Shown here: piece after piece, positions 12,001 to 23,165 of the stretch
Layout: each line of letters starts with the position of its first letter
Position numbering within the stretch: the stretch's first letter is position 1
The notes under the pieces: model-generated
Told to the model about the DNA's origin: nothing
Databases searched by the model: none
What the model saw: the letters and a program-made list of their open reading frames with translations, nothing else
Program-made: the position numbers and the translations under genes
Assembly: GCF_008831285.2 (NCBI RefSeq)
Contig: NC_045142.1
Location: 21,017,354 to 21,081,353, forward strand
Source of the DNA: Nymphaea colorata
Taxonomy: Eukaryota > Streptophyta > Magnoliopsida > Nymphaeales > Nymphaeaceae
Reading direction: 5' to 3'
Length of the DNA stretch: 64,000 nucleotides

Positions 12001-12800
12001 ACTTTGAGATATTATAAGAGAGTGAAGAATGTATGTTTCATATGAATGAATCTTCAGAGATTATGAGAGAGTGAAGAATGTATGTTTCATATAGTTTTCC
12101 TTCCCGTTTCATGCATTCACTTTCACTCAAACTCAATAGCACCACATGCACATTCTCAAGACAATAAGTGATTCAAATTTGAGTTGCAAAAAGTGACCAA
12201 GTCATATTGCAATGAGAATTTGTAAACCTCACTTAACTTCAAAATAAAAACACAAGCAATGCATTCATAATCTTTTGGCCAAAGTGCGTTTGAAAAACAA
12301 CCTGTTTTCTAACAATTTGGAACCTATGTTTTTTCAAAAGAATGAATCCTACAAATCACATGATTTGACAAAAGAAGATTTCAAAATCAATTTTGATCAT
12401 AAGATGATCATCATCATCTAGGGTTCACAACAAAGAACTCAATTCCAAATCTTCAAAATCCTCAAGAATTATGTGTTTCAAATAACACCAAAACAAAGGT
12501 TTTTAAACCAACTTGAAAACCCCCCAATATTCAAATTCATTTATGCAAAAAATGAATTTCGGTTCTTGAATCCAAAAGCTCAATGCATAAGCATATAAGA
12601 TTTGCATCAATAACTCGTATATGATCCAAATGGTCCTTAGTCCTTCCTCTAATTACCCCTGTTAAAGGCGGCAGGAACGGTTGGGCCTCGTACCGATGGG
12701 CGGATCCCTTTCTCTTGAAAGTTTTCTCAAAACCCCAATTTTAAAAGAATTTTGCTGACTCGCATTTCGACCTCCTTGAAAAAGGGGTGGGGTGCGAACA
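9013..12800 (+). repeat. 3' LTR of the Tat element
   Basis: The LTR begins TGTTAACACC after the polypurine tract and ends GGTGCGAACA. It matches a second copy at 58261-61950 over its whole length apart from indels. It holds an AATA microsatellite (9312-9340), a TATA box at 10363-10370 and a short internal tandem duplication about 12000-12095 (GAGAGTGAAGAATGTATG) that is also in the other copy, so it is ancestral. Beyond 12800 the sequence matches a different dispersed repeat (24421-24685), which supports the right end. Confidence 0.85.
10363..10370 (+). promoter_or_regulatory. TATA box of the Tat LTR promoter
   Basis: TATATAAA lies in a locally GC-richer, pyrimidine-rich setting about 1.35 kb into the LTR, where transcription of the element (U3/R border near 10395) would be expected. 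The segment that contains it is missing from the second LTR copy. Confidence 0.55.
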
Positions 12801-13070
12801 ACGCCCTTCCTTGATCGACCAACTTCCCTTCCCTATTTTAAAGCTACTCACAGTACCTACACCACGGTCCTCATGAATCTTCATGATCGTCGATCAACAC
12901 TATCTATTGCCGGAAGGAATTCCCATCTTTTTGTTTGCTCTCGCTCCCTCTCTCTCTAGACATGCATAAGAACTGAAAATGCATAGAGCTGTCACGTTAT
13001 TTCATTCTTCCACCACACTTTCACTTTTAGTGATGGAGAAGTCAAAAAAAGGTGAACCGTCCTGTTGAAT
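12801..13070. repeat. Dispersed low-copy repeat, copy 1
   Basis: This flank of the Tat LTR is closely similar to 24421-24685, both containing a motif GACCAACTTCCCTTCC and later CATGCATAAGAACT. The second half (about 12935-13060) is also similar to 23925-24060. No coding pattern is recognised. It is probably host or old transposon sequence duplicated locally. Confidence 0.65.
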
Positions 13071-13179
13071 TGAAATGATTAATTTACATGATAGGACTTT
13101 GTCAATCGTTCATGTTGTTAATTGTTCATGTTTGAGATGATGTTCACACATAGTAAACTAATTTTTTTAATTAATATGC

Positions 13180-14821
13180 AAATAAACAATAAGAATGGGC
13201 GTTTGGGTTGGAATTTCTTCATTATTATGTTGATTTTGATGTTAGGATTTGTCCAACCTGAAAAAGCCCTTCAGTGTACATGTTAAAAAATGTATCTTCC
13301 TGAAATCACCCGAATATTATTTATGCTCACGTATAAAAATATTTGGATTCATGTTTCCAAAAGAATTTTGAAAGCAAGAACCATCTTCAATGAGGCTTCA
13401 GAAACTTAATTTAGCCTCTTGCATGAGCCCAAGTTCCTCACGACTTATATAGAAAAACCGAAGTCAGATATTTTTCAAGTTATTTCTTGAGTTCAACATT
13501 CATAAAGGCATATGTGTATATACGTGTCATATACTTATACATACACATAATTACCTCTCTTTGTCTTCTTTTCCCTATAGTTTAACATTTTGTTTACAAT
13601 TTTTTATATATGTGTACATATAAATGAATTTATATGTGCATTTCATTTTCTCTCTAAATCTCTCTCTAAAAAAAACTTCTTCTACCACATACACATAATT
13701 ACCTCTCTTTGTCTTCTTTTCCCTATAGTTTAACATTTTCTTTTACAATTTTTTATATACGTATACATATAAATGAATTTATATGTGCATTTTATTTTCT
13801 CTCTCTAAAATCTCTCTCTAAAAAAATCTTCTTCTACTCTCTCTTTCTATTAGATTTAAAATCTTTCTTTTATAAGTTTTCACATATGTATACATGTGAC
13901 TATATATATGTATACATATATGCACCTCTCTCTTTTAAAAATTAAGACATTACTAAGAATCATTTCTTCTTTATTTTCTTTTCATTTCTTTCAATTTTTT
14001 CAAACACATTTTCTCAAACACCTCTTCCCTAAGGTCTAGGATTTTAATATTTGTTTATCAACTTCATTGAGACCAAAACTCAATTAATGATCTAATATTA
14101 GAATCATGCTTGATAGTCTACAACCTCATTCCATTTTCAAAAATTTGTCTCTCTTCATAAGAATATTGAAGACAATTATGTAAATAAAAGTGGGAAACTT
14201 ACATGTATGTGATGGTAAAAATGCTTTTAGATAAATGTTATAGTAGGAATGAAGGATTTGCTTCCAATTATATAAGTTCAATCCATTCATACATTCACAT
14301 GCACTTGGGAAATTCACAAATAATCACATGCATTTCTCTAAAAGAATTTAAGTAACATGAAATGAAGCTCTAGCGATGTAATACCGAATTAGAGGAAAAT
14401 CTTAAATTTACTTAAGTTCTTAAGAGGACACTAAATCACATTAAAAAATGATCTTTAAAATACCCATATTATCTTCCATAGGTTTCCAAATAATATTTGC
14501 AAAGATTTCTCAATTCAAAATCTCTCAAATCAAAATGGATTATGCTCTTAAATGATTCTTTAAAACTTTCTCAAAAATTTGAAACATCAAATCTTCAACA
14601 TTTTCTCCAAACACCACACCATATTTAGAATGAAAAAGATTTTTAAGCAAAAGTGAAATGCATCAAGAATAAGTATAGCCATTGGATTGGTTATCCTCAT
14701 AAACATCCCGAGAACAATCAATCTTCATACAGACGGGTGATTCCCTCTCTCTCATTTCAAAAATAAATTTTATATTGCTGAAGCAATTCAAAAATCAAAG
14801 TAAATTTTGGGAATGCAAACA
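13180..14821 (+). repeat. 5'-truncated LTR of a Tat-like family
   Basis: This region matches the second half of the solo LTR 39100-41826 in order: TTGTCCAACC, CTTGCATGAG, TCATTGAGACC and the terminal TGCAAACA at 14814-14821. The 5' boundary is blurred; similarity starts near 13180. It contains a 148-bp tandem duplication at 13540-13835. No internal retrotransposon sequence is attached, so it may be a truncated solo LTR. Confidence 0.65.
13540..13835 (+). repeat. Two-copy tandem duplication, 148-bp period
   Basis: CATACACATAATTACCTCTC occurs at 13540 and again at 13688, and the following sequence through ATTTATATGTGCATTT and the TCTCTCTAAA run repeats with few changes. It lies inside the truncated LTR and is not evident in the related solo LTR. 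Confidence 0.8.
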
Positions 14822-16045
14822 TATCAACAAATTGCTCTCCTCATCAACACTGATCTTAGAGATTTAGTATATGAAATTTGAAAACTTCGGCGTAGAACCA
14901 CCCTATCGCTTACTTCCTTGAAAAGTTTTACAGAAATTATAATACAAACTTTTTCATGTTGATTGAAAATGGATTGTCTTGGATCAAGGCGGCCAATTGA
15001 GTGATGTGTAGGTTTCAATCCCCTGCCTCATGCTTTCCATGTCATGTTAATTGTTTTTTCTTTTATTAAGACAAAGGAAAATGGATAAAGAAAATTGACA
15101 ATCTAAGATAACATAAGAAAAAATGGTGAAAAAGATCCCCATCTCTAGTTTCACTCTTTCTCAAAGCAAAAGAAAAAAAAAGAAGGTCAAGTGTCCAATC
15201 ACTAGGAGAAAATAATAAAGAAGTTCTACCAACATGAATATGAAGAAATGCCTGACAATCCCCATAGATCTTCTCTTGTGCAAAATGATCGCAGTGTTAT
15301 TGTGCAAGAAAGAGATCAGCTCTTTGCAGGGAGAGAAACACTATGATTAAACATTTGCATGAATAGATTGTTTCTGGTTGCAAGGCTTCAAATCGACCTA
15401 TTTGGAGAATGATCATCTGGTAAGTAGAAGAAGAATAGAGGAGGATTATCCATCTCTTTCTACCAAATTAATCCATTGAGCAGCAGCAGGGGATGATTGT
15501 GCGACTCTTTTTTGCTCGTTTTTAATTACTATGAATCTTCAACCTCAAAATAGACATTTACTCTCCACATGCACCTACTACAAGCTTGACAGTGGACAAC
15601 AGGTTGGGGGGCAGATAGGGGATGAAGAGTGATGGTGGTGCACTGCGGGTTGTGGTGAGGGCTTGGAGGCTGCTGGTTGGGGTAGAAGAGATGATGCCAT
15701 TCAGACTGCAAGTTGGGTCACTGATGGGGAAGGTAGAGACCCTGCACGATGCGGTGGGCATGTTGGGTTTGTGCAATGAGGTGATGGCGTTGGCATTAAA
15801 TGGCTTCTTGGTCGAGCAATCGAGAATGAGAGATAGACACTTTTAGTGGGAAATCTTTGGGTTTCATTGTGGAGAGGAAAGAGCACACGATCTGGCATTC
15901 TCTGAACCAAGAAGGAGGAGGAGAAGGTAAAAGTGACAAAGCGAGATTGATAGATAAAGAGAGGTCGACAGATTGTGAGAGAGAAAGAGGGAAACGGATA
16001 AAGAAAGGTCGAAATCTGTTACATCAGAAGAGGAATTATGAATTT
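14822..16045. other. Intergenic sequence with no recognised gene
   Basis: Short frames at 15529-15910 on both strands are GC-richer than their surroundings and might be the relic of an exon, but I recognise no family. The right end (about 16010-16045, with AATCTGTTACATCAG) is part of a locally repeated segment also present at 21030 and 24210. Confidence 0.4.
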
Positions 16046-16050
16046 CATGA
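16046..16050 (+). repeat. Target-site duplication CATGA, left copy
   Basis: CATGA directly precedes the 5' LTR and is repeated at 21012-21016 after the 3' LTR. Five bases is the usual length for copia integrase. Confidence 0.9.
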
Positions 16051-16400
16051 TGTTGAAAGTGGGTGTTACATCTAGCGCAGCATGCTCAATGGATCATTCT
16101 CATTCTTGCCTTATTGAAATCGATTTGAACATTGGAAAAATTGCTGCAATATACGTTACTGACATTCTTTCCTCGATAATTTTGAGTTTTGTATGTAAAG
16201 TGTACCAATGATCGTATGCATTGTCTTTTGCTTTCCTCATGTATCGTATATATACTTGTAAAGCAAAGAAAGAAAATAAGGAAACAGGGAAAATCAAAGG
16301 AGCAACTGCTCTAGCATTCATCGTGGATGTATGTCTATGGACCGAACCACATAAAAATCAGTGTTGTTTCTTGGTTCTCTTTCTTTATCCCATTTCAACA
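16051..16400 (+). repeat. 5' LTR of copia element 1
   Basis: It starts TGTTGAAAGT and ends CATTTCAACA, followed at once by the primer site. A TATA box candidate (TATATATA) lies at 16247-16254. Near the end it has the motif TCGTGGATGTA followed by GACCGAACCA, common in plant copia LTRs. Confidence 0.95.
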
Positions 16401-16412
16401 TGGTATCAGAGC
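16401..16412 (+). other. Primer-binding site of copia element 1
   Basis: TGGTATCAGAGC follows the LTR without a gap and is complementary to the 3' end of plant initiator-methionine tRNA, the standard primer for plant copia elements. Confidence 0.92.
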
Positions 16413-16474
16413 ATTGACTTTCATTCTTGGCACATTTTGCTTATCTCCTGGTGCTTGATCTTGCTCATTTCATC

Positions 16475-17182
16475 ATGACAGAAGACTCAAGCTTTGGAAC
16501 CACCAGCAAAGTGGTGGAAGAAATTATCGTGCAGGAGCAACCAAGCCCTGCAAACAAAATTACTTCTGTACTTTTAATTGGCAGCGACTATTTAGCTTGG
16601 TCCAAATTTGTGATGCTCTATTTGAGTGGCACAAGCAAGCTGAATTTTGTTACTGAAGATCTTCCAAAACCTGCTGAAACAGATCCAACTTACAGAGAAT
16701 GGCGATCCACCAATCATCTCATAATGTCTTGGTTGATTAACTCTATGGTGCCTAAGGTCACTCAAGGATTTTACTTCGCAGAAACTGCTCACCAAATTTG
16801 GAGGAAGGTGAAGGAACCATATAGTGAGAAAAATGACATTGCTCATATGTATCAACTCTCTCAAGTCATTTGGGATCTCAAGAAGCAAAACAAAAATTTC
16901 AGCAATCTCCTAGGCAACATACAAGGTATGTGGGATGAACTTGACTATCTTATGGATATGTCTGCTACTCTTTGATCCAGAGAAAAAAAATGTGAACAAC
17001 AGAAATTTTTTGTACTTCTTGTGACTCTTGGCCCAGAGTATGAACCCATCCGAAGCCAGATTTTAATGTCCCTGGAACTTCGTTCTCTTCCCACTGTTTG
17101 TTCTATTCTTATAAGAGATGAATCTAGAAAAAAGGTAATGCTTCAAAATTTTGATCCTCCAAAGGACAACTCTGGAATGTAG
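16475..17182 (+). pseudogene. gag: gag of copia element 1 (UBN2-type)
   Basis: This is the capsid precursor. The start at 16475 gives MTEDSS and lies 62 bases after the primer site. Family features are LLIGSDYLAWSKFV near the N-terminus, the RSTNHLIMSWLINSM block, HQIWRKVKEPYS, and after an in-frame TGA (16973-16975) the LGPEYEPIRSQIL pattern, so the reading frame itself persists to a TAG at about 17180. A broken zinc knuckle is visible further on (near 17250, CSHCKK then CWFLH, with the Gly-His pair missing). The same knuckle type is intact in copia element 4 (52710-52755), so the two elements are related. Confidence 0.85.
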
Positions 17183-20100
17183 AATAGGTTGCCTTCTATG
17201 GAGTTGATAAAAACAGTGAAAACAAGTGGAAGAACTGTCCACGACGATTATGTTCTCATTGTAAAAAGGAAAGGTGTTGGTTCCTCCATGAAAAACCAAC
17301 CACCATGAGGCCAAAAAAAAAGAAAAAAAGAAAAAGAAAGCACCACTGCCGTAGCCAAAGTTACAGCCAAAACTTTGGATACTTCGGATCTTACTCAGCT
17401 GCTGGAAAAAATAAGTGAACTACTTAAAAATGTCAAGGATCATCATGGTAAAGAGCAGAAAAATGCTACTGCAACATCAACAAGTGTTACCGGTAAAGCT
17501 CTTATTTCCTCAAGTCTGATTATTGGATAATCGATTCTAGAGCTAGTGATCATATGTCTATGAACTGCCATAACCTTAGTAATTATTCTTCAATGCCTAG
17601 AAAAAAAATCATGTTACTGCGAATGGCTCCTCAATGCTTGTTCAAGGAGAAGAGTTAGATTTTCATAGAAATGGTGTTAAATCTAAAGTGCTTTATGTGC
17701 CTGATCTCTCAAGTAACTTGTTGTCCGTTTCAAAAATTGTTAAAGATTTAAATTGCCAAGTTATTTTCTCCCCCACTAACAATGTATTGCAGACCCTATA
17801 TCAAAGTGGAAGATTGGTGTGGAAACTCAAGAAAACGGGCTATATGTACTGAAAATTAATGAATGTGCCTTGACTCCCCAAATCAATCGAGAGGGGGGAC
17901 TTTGGCACCAGAGACTTAGCCACCCATCATGTCATGCCTTGAATATTTTATTATCAAATTTGAATTATAACTGACATGTTTGTGAAACTTGCAAGTATGC
18001 TAAAATGTCTAGACATGCATTCCATGAATATTTAAATAATGCTATGTTCCTTTTGATCTAGTGCATTCTGATGTGTGGGGGCTGGCCCCGGTGAACTCAT
18101 ACTCAAATTTTCATTATTATCTCACTTTTATTGATGTTTTTTCAAAAACCACTTGGATTTATTTACTAAAAACAAGGATGAAGTTTTTGCAAAATTTTTA
18201 TAATTTTACAAAATGGTTGAAACTCAATTTGACGCCTATATAAATTGTCTTCGATCTGACAATGGTACTGAATATAAAAACCAACTTTTTGAACAATTTA
18301 AAAAGAAAGCAGGATGGACCATCAATTCACTTGTGTTGATACACCCCAACAAAATGGGGTGACAGAATGGAAAAATTGTCACCTTCTAGAAATGACTAGG
18401 TCATTATTGTTTGATATGAATGTTTCTCAGGGTTTCTGGAGTGACGCAGTTTTGAAAGCTTGTCATACTATCAATCGCACACCCACAAAATTATTGCTGG
18501 AAGAACTCCTTTGGAAGTCCTCATGAAAAGGAAATTTAAAGTTGACCACATGAGAATTTTTGGATGCATTGACTATGTTAAGAGTAAAGTTGCAGACAAA
18601 CCCAATCTCAGAGCAAAAAAATGCATTTTCATGGGCTACTCATCTACAAAAAAAGGATTCAAATGTTATGATGTGACCATCAAGCATATTCATATCTTTT
18701 GTATAGTATTTGAGAAAAAAAGTCCATATTTCTCTCACTATTCAATACAAGGAGAGGATAGTTTCAAGCACAACAACATGGTCATGCCTAACAATCTGCA
18801 GTACAATTATTTTGATATCACCATAATCCATCACCGTAGTGACCTTGAAGAAAGAGAGACCTTTGAAAACCTTGAATGTGATTGAAGCAATACCTAAGTC
18901 TCTCTTGAACCTCAAGCAGATCAAAAATTGGAATTGGAGCTATAGACCTTATTGAACCTTACTCAGAGACCTTAGAATCTCACCCGACTGAACCCATTCT
19001 AAAAATCTTCTTGAAACATTCAGCTACCTAGACATTTTGGAAGGCTTTGTCACCTACATTGGTGTTACTCATCCTTTAGAAAAAATTTTGAGATTTTGCA
19101 ACCACCCAAACACCACGTGGCCTTCCTCAGTCTATTGAAAAGCAAAGAGATTCTACTACTTACCAGGAAGCCAAAGACCAAAAGATATGGGTTGAAGCCA
19201 TGCATGAAGAGTTAGATGCTCTACACAAATATCGTACATGGGAACTAGTTACTCTCCCAGTGGGAAAACTGCAGTTGGGTGAAAGTGGATCTTTAAAACT
19301 AAGTACAAGAGTATGACTCTATTGAACGCCATAAAGCACATCTTATTGTAAAGAGTAACTCAAACACAAGGGTTAGACTATGAAGAAACTTTTGCTCTTG
19401 TAGCAAAAATGACCACCATCAGAATTCTCCTATCCATTGCTTGCAATTTTGAATGGCCATTATTTCAATTAGATGTGAAGAATGCTTTTTTACAAGGTGA
19501 CCTTCAAGAAGAAGTATACCTGCCACAAACCACCCTATGGAATGTACTCCAAATCTTGTTTGTAGGCTCAAGAAGTCAATTTATGGATTGAAGCAATCTC
19601 CTAGAGCCTGGTACCAAAAATTGAGCGATGCATTGGAGAACAAAAAATTCACCAGATGCTATTCATATAATTCATTTTCATCAAAAGATCTAATGATAAA
19701 CTTGTTGTTGTATTGATTTATGTGGATGACACAACAATTACAGGCAATGACAACAAGGGATAGCTCACACCAAGTGGTATCTTCACAATACTTTTGAGAT
19801 CAAGGATCTGGGGAGACTAAAATACTTTTTAGGGATCAAAAGTGCTAATTCCAAGAAAGAATCATCTTGAACCAACGCAAGTACATACTTGATTTACTTA
19901 AAGAAATAAGAAAAACAATTATTAGGCCAGCATACACGGCCATTGAACTTGATAACACCAAGGGTGACCCCATTGAAGATGTGAAAGCTATCAAAGACTT
20001 ATGGGGAAGTTAATATATCTCATTGTCACATGACCTGACATCAATTATGCCATCAGCTTGGTAAGCCAACATATGTGTTCTCTTAAAGTAGTTCATGTCA

Positions 20101-20644
20101 AAGTAGTTGAAAGAATTCTCAAATACTTAAAAAAGACTCCAGGGCAGGTTTGTGGTACAAAGTGAATGGGAATGTTAATATCGATGTCACTCGGATACAG
20201 ACTAAGCCGGTGCTTCAGATAAAAAGATCTATGACAGGTTATAGCGTTTATGTTGGTGAAAACCCGGTTTCTTGGAAAAGCAAGAAACAACATACTATTT
20301 TTAGATCCAGTGCCGAGGAATAATACATGGCAATGGCAACTGCCTCAAGCGAGCTCATTTGAATAAAATCACTCATCCAAGAGCTTGGATTTGTTATCAA
20401 CTCTCCCATTCCTATGCACTGTGACAATCAAGCTGCAATTCATGTAGCTGCAAGTTCAATTTTTTACGAACATGCCAAACACATAGAAATTGATTGTCAT
20501 TATGTACGTGAAAAGTTCTAAAAAGGAGATATTGAAATTCCATATACTAGGAGCACAAAGCAGCTGGCCGATGGGTTTACTAAAGAACTTCCTACAAAGC
20601 AATTTGACAAATTAAAATCAAGTGGGGCTGTTTGAATCTCTATG
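17183..20644 (+). pseudogene. pol: pol of copia element 1 (protease, integrase, RT, RNase H), heavily decayed
   Basis: The domains can be followed in order although frames change often. The protease site reads DSRASDHMS near 17530, with Arg in place of Gly. GAG-pre-integrase has LWHQRLSHPS near 17900. Integrase shows HSDVWG near 18065, SDNGTEY near 18255 and QQNGVTEW near 18350. RT has [13 protein letters not shown] near 19470 and the catalytic YVDD at 19719-19730. The RNase H end shows HCDNQAAIHVA near 20420 and HIEIDCHYVRE near 20485. The longest open piece is 18460-18885. It cannot make a working polyprotein. Confidence 0.9.
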
Positions 20645-20661
20645 CCCCACTTGAAGGGAAG
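20645..20661 (+). other. Polypurine tract region of copia element 1
   Basis: CCCCACTTGAAGGGAAG stands directly before the 3' LTR; the GAAGGGAAG part is the likely plus-strand primer. Confidence 0.7.
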
Positions 20662-21011
20662 TGTTGAAAGTGGGGGTTACGTCCAGTGCAGCATGCTCAA
20701 CGGATCATTCTCATTCTTGCCTTATTGAAATCAATTTGAATGTAGAAAGAATTGCTGCAATATACGTTAGTAACACTCTTTCCACGTTAATTTTGGTTTT
20801 GTATGTAAAGCCTACCAACGATCACATGCATTGTTTTTTGCTTTCGTCATGTATCTTATATATACTTGTAAAGCAAAGAAAGAAAATGAGGAAACAAAGA
20901 AAATTAAAGGAGCAGCTGCCCTGGCATTCATCGTGGATGTAGGTCTATGAACCGAACCAAGTAGAAATCAGTGTTTGTTTCTTGGTTCTCTTTCTTTCTC
21001 CCATTTCAACA
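20662..21011 (+). repeat. 3' LTR of copia element 1
   Basis: Same ends and length as the 5' LTR, differing at roughly 40 positions by hand count, many of them C/T or G/A. It is followed by the second CATGA duplication. Confidence 0.95.
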
Positions 21012-21016
21012 CATGA
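21012..21016 (+). repeat. Target-site duplication CATGA, right copy
   Basis: Identical to 16046-16050. The sequence after it continues the target sequence that is also found uninterrupted at 24180-24275. Confidence 0.9.
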
Positions 21017-21523
21017 CAACAAAAAATCCAAATCTGTTACATCAGAAGCAATTGACCGTCTTTTTTAAATGATTTTCCAAGTACTAAATATGACTTGACT
21101 CTCAAGTATTAAACGACATATATAACCATCACACAGAACACATTGTGTTATGGGATGGAAAATTCCATCATAAAAGTTACAATAAAGTATTGGCACATTC
21201 CATGGCCACTTTCATCGATGATAGTTTAGACAAGGGGACTTGTAGTGATGGTGCTTTGACTGTAACAAATACTTATTAGCAACAGGATTGTGGGCAATAA
21301 CAACTGTTAAAGCGGTAGCTAATATTGAAAATTAACCTTTAAACTTAAACGGAGGGGAAACATCCTTGAAACAAAAAACATTATTTATTGAACATGGAAA
21401 AGTAACACCATCGACTACATGGCACTCAGACTTCCCATTGTTATAAAACACAATTAAGCAGCATCCGAAGCTGCCAATAGTAGACCAATACAGAGAACCA
21501 CAATGATCATGACAATAGAAACT

Positions 21524-21563
<40 letters not shown>

Positions 21564-21572
21564 ATATATACC
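21017..21572. other. 3' flank of nepenthesin pseudogene A, duplicated near 42700-43212
   Basis: From about 21150 the sequence is similar to 42700-43212 (shared GGAAAAGTAA, ATCGACTACATG, AAGCAGCATCC). Both copies carry an AT microsatellite at the matching place (21526-21557 here). This shows that the protease gene and at least 400 bp of its 3' flank were duplicated together. No gene is seen. Confidence 0.65.
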
Positions 21573-22921
21573 TTAGCCCTGGGTACATTCAGTTGGTGCG
21601 AAAGAAAGCAGTCCGTGGCCCAGATCATACTTGACATGTATGTTCTGCTGTGCAGCATTCCCGAACATGGGCATCTCTCTGCCTTCAATGGCTAAGCAGG
21701 CGATTCCACTTCTAAACATTACAAAGATGTTTGAAGGTGGCACTTCCAGTCTACATTAGTGAAATGAAAGGTCATCTCCGGCAACCCTTCATATGGAACC
21801 CCATTATTTGGTACATGGTAACAAAGTAAATCTTTCTCAAGAGGATAGAAGGTTCATGGTTTATGACATTAGCCACCGCATTTACTACTTGACCATACAC
21901 ATCTTTAGCAAGAAAAGTGAGCATGGTGCCCGAGTCTATGATGATCGATCTGGCATCTCTCAACAATGCAGTCATCTTTGAACCACCAAATTTATGTTGA
22001 ATCTGTTGTCCCCACACTTATGTCAATTAGGTTGAGAACATAATACGTGCCCTGAGAACCACCTGGTGCCATCGGAGTTTCTTGAACTTCTTCCTTGCCT
22101 GAAAACTCTGCGTCCTCGCCGAATTTGAGCTGTCCCAGGGAATTGTTTTCATTGCTATAGGGAGGAAGACAATAAGCAAATTTCTTATCAATAACAGAGC
22201 CAATCTGATTAACAAGCGAGAGAGGACCACCGCCGAGGCAACAAGGCCAGGAACTTTAAGCAAGGCAGGATTAGGATTGCCTTCACTATGAACGCAACCA
22301 AAGACAATTCCTGGAAGCTTGACATTGCCGGCACCATCGTCAAACAAGAGCATCTCGAAGGCTAGAATCCCTTCTACAGTGGATTTGTCAACATAGGAAT
22401 ATCTGAACCAGCAAAGTTGGTTGCTGGTGCAACCATACTGGGGCAATACGTGCAAAAGCTGGTGGAGCATCTCTGGTTCTTGTAGGTGGACGACTGAAGT
22501 GGATCAAACATTGGTGTTTGGACGTTCAGCTGTCACAATGGCTCATGTTGTCCATATGAGGTCACTACCAGTGTCTATTATGGGCCAGTACAGGCTGGAT
22601 GGGGTACCTAGCGAGATAACATAAGACTGGAAACTCACTGGGACCAGGCATCACGGGGCTGGAGATCATGCTGGTGGTATTGCCAAACCGTGAAGCGATG
22701 TGGCGGCAGTGCAACATGGAGTGCAGAGCTGCCTGCTCGGCTCATTGAGCTAGAGTGAATGAGGGGTCATAGAGAGGAGAGAGTGATGAGTTTCGATGAA
22801 TGAGGTCTATGGAGAAGCGGAGAGGTCTGAAAGTGAAGATGCTGGCAGGGTTAGGTAGCACTGCAAGTAGGAGCAGCTGGAGGAGGAGGCGGAATGCTAT
22901 AGAGGAGAAGAAGGCAGCCAT
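21573..22921 (-). pseudogene. Nepenthesin/CDR1-like aspartic protease pseudogene A
   Basis: Plant A1B aspartic proteases of this type are secreted or apoplastic endopeptidases, with CDR1 as the known defence-linked example. On the minus strand the ATG at 22921 has a good context (CACCATGGCT) and begins a hydrophobic signal peptide, followed by the SIDLIHR motif. The first active site is intact as DTGSDLIW (near 22590), then YVDKSTVEG flap-region sequence, IVFGCVHSEG, and the second active site IIDSGTMLT near 21930. The C-terminal FGNAAQQNIHVKYD and SFAPTECT end at the TAA 21573-21575. About 450 codons with no intron matches the family, but an in-frame TGA after FTLAQ and several frameshifts disable it. 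It is the most complete family copy here. Confidence 0.88.
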
Positions 22922-22963
22922 GGTGAGCCTGAAAGGTTGCTGTATTAAGGAGAAATGTGTTGG

Positions 22964-22974
22964 TATTTATAATG
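22964..22974 (-). promoter_or_regulatory. TATA box of nepenthesin pseudogene A
   Basis: On the minus strand TTATAAATACC lies about 45 bases before the ATG at 22921. The same box and spacing occur before pseudogene C (44957-44965), and box-like copies occur near 47550 and 51535. Confidence 0.65.
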
Positions 22975-22975
22975 G

Positions 22976-23165
22976 AAGTCATAGTTAAGGTCACTGCTGA
23001 TGAAGGAAAGGATTTGGACTTCGAAATTGTGGAGAAAAGAAACTGTAGCCAAACTGAGTCACGTATTCCTTTGTTTAACCAGTAACCATCACAATGAAGA
23101 AAAGTTGGTAGCATCTTCCAATGGTTAAGCTTAGGTAAATCTCGTAGTGCCTGGTTGACATCAGC
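22976..23165 (-). repeat. Nepenthesin upstream block, copy 1
   Basis: The promoter-proximal sequence (with TTGTGGAGAAAAGAAAC and AAAGTTGGTAGCATC on the plus strand) recurs at 47535-47745 and 49515-49715, and inverted at 44771-44990. This copy sits in its proper place before pseudogene A. Confidence 0.75.

Larger units (their letters stand above)
1..12800 (+). mobile_element. Tat/Ogre-type Ty3/gypsy LTR retrotransposon, 5' LTR outside window
   Basis: The order of parts is leader, plant mobile domain ORF1, gag, aspartic protease, RT, gypsy RNase H, second (archaeal-type) RNase H, integrase, polypurine tract and 3' LTR. A second RNase H between RNase H and integrase, a very long LTR (about 3.8 kb) and an extra ORF before gag are known traits of the plant Tat/Ogre lineage, so the placement rests on several traits. 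The window opens inside the 5' leader: bases 1-130 match 62228-62369, which lies downstream of another LTR of the same family. Each reading frame carries premature stops, so this copy is not autonomous. The upstream LTR and target-site duplication cannot be seen; the five bases after the 3' LTR are ACGCC. Confidence 0.9.
16051..21011 (+). mobile_element. Complete, decayed Ty1/copia retrotransposon (element 1)
   Basis: Two LTRs of 350 bp (16051-16400 and 20662-21011) begin TGTTGAAAGT and end TTTCAACA. They are flanked by the 5-bp duplication CATGA (16046-16050 and 21012-21016). An initiator-Met primer site and a polypurine tract are present. The domain order gag, protease, integrase, RT, RNase H is that of copia. 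The coding part is full of stops and frameshifts. By my hand count the two LTRs differ at about 40 of 350 positions, so the insertion is old. A pre-insertion copy of the target lies at 24180-24275. Confidence 0.95.

Noticed and set aside
15529-15910. Several overlapping frames as a possible gene
   Set aside because: They lack start context, splice support and family similarity; only the local GC rise is notable.
16401-16420. tRNA-like TGGTATCAGAGC sequence
   Set aside because: It is the primer-binding site of the copia element; there is no cloverleaf around it and no tRNA gene.
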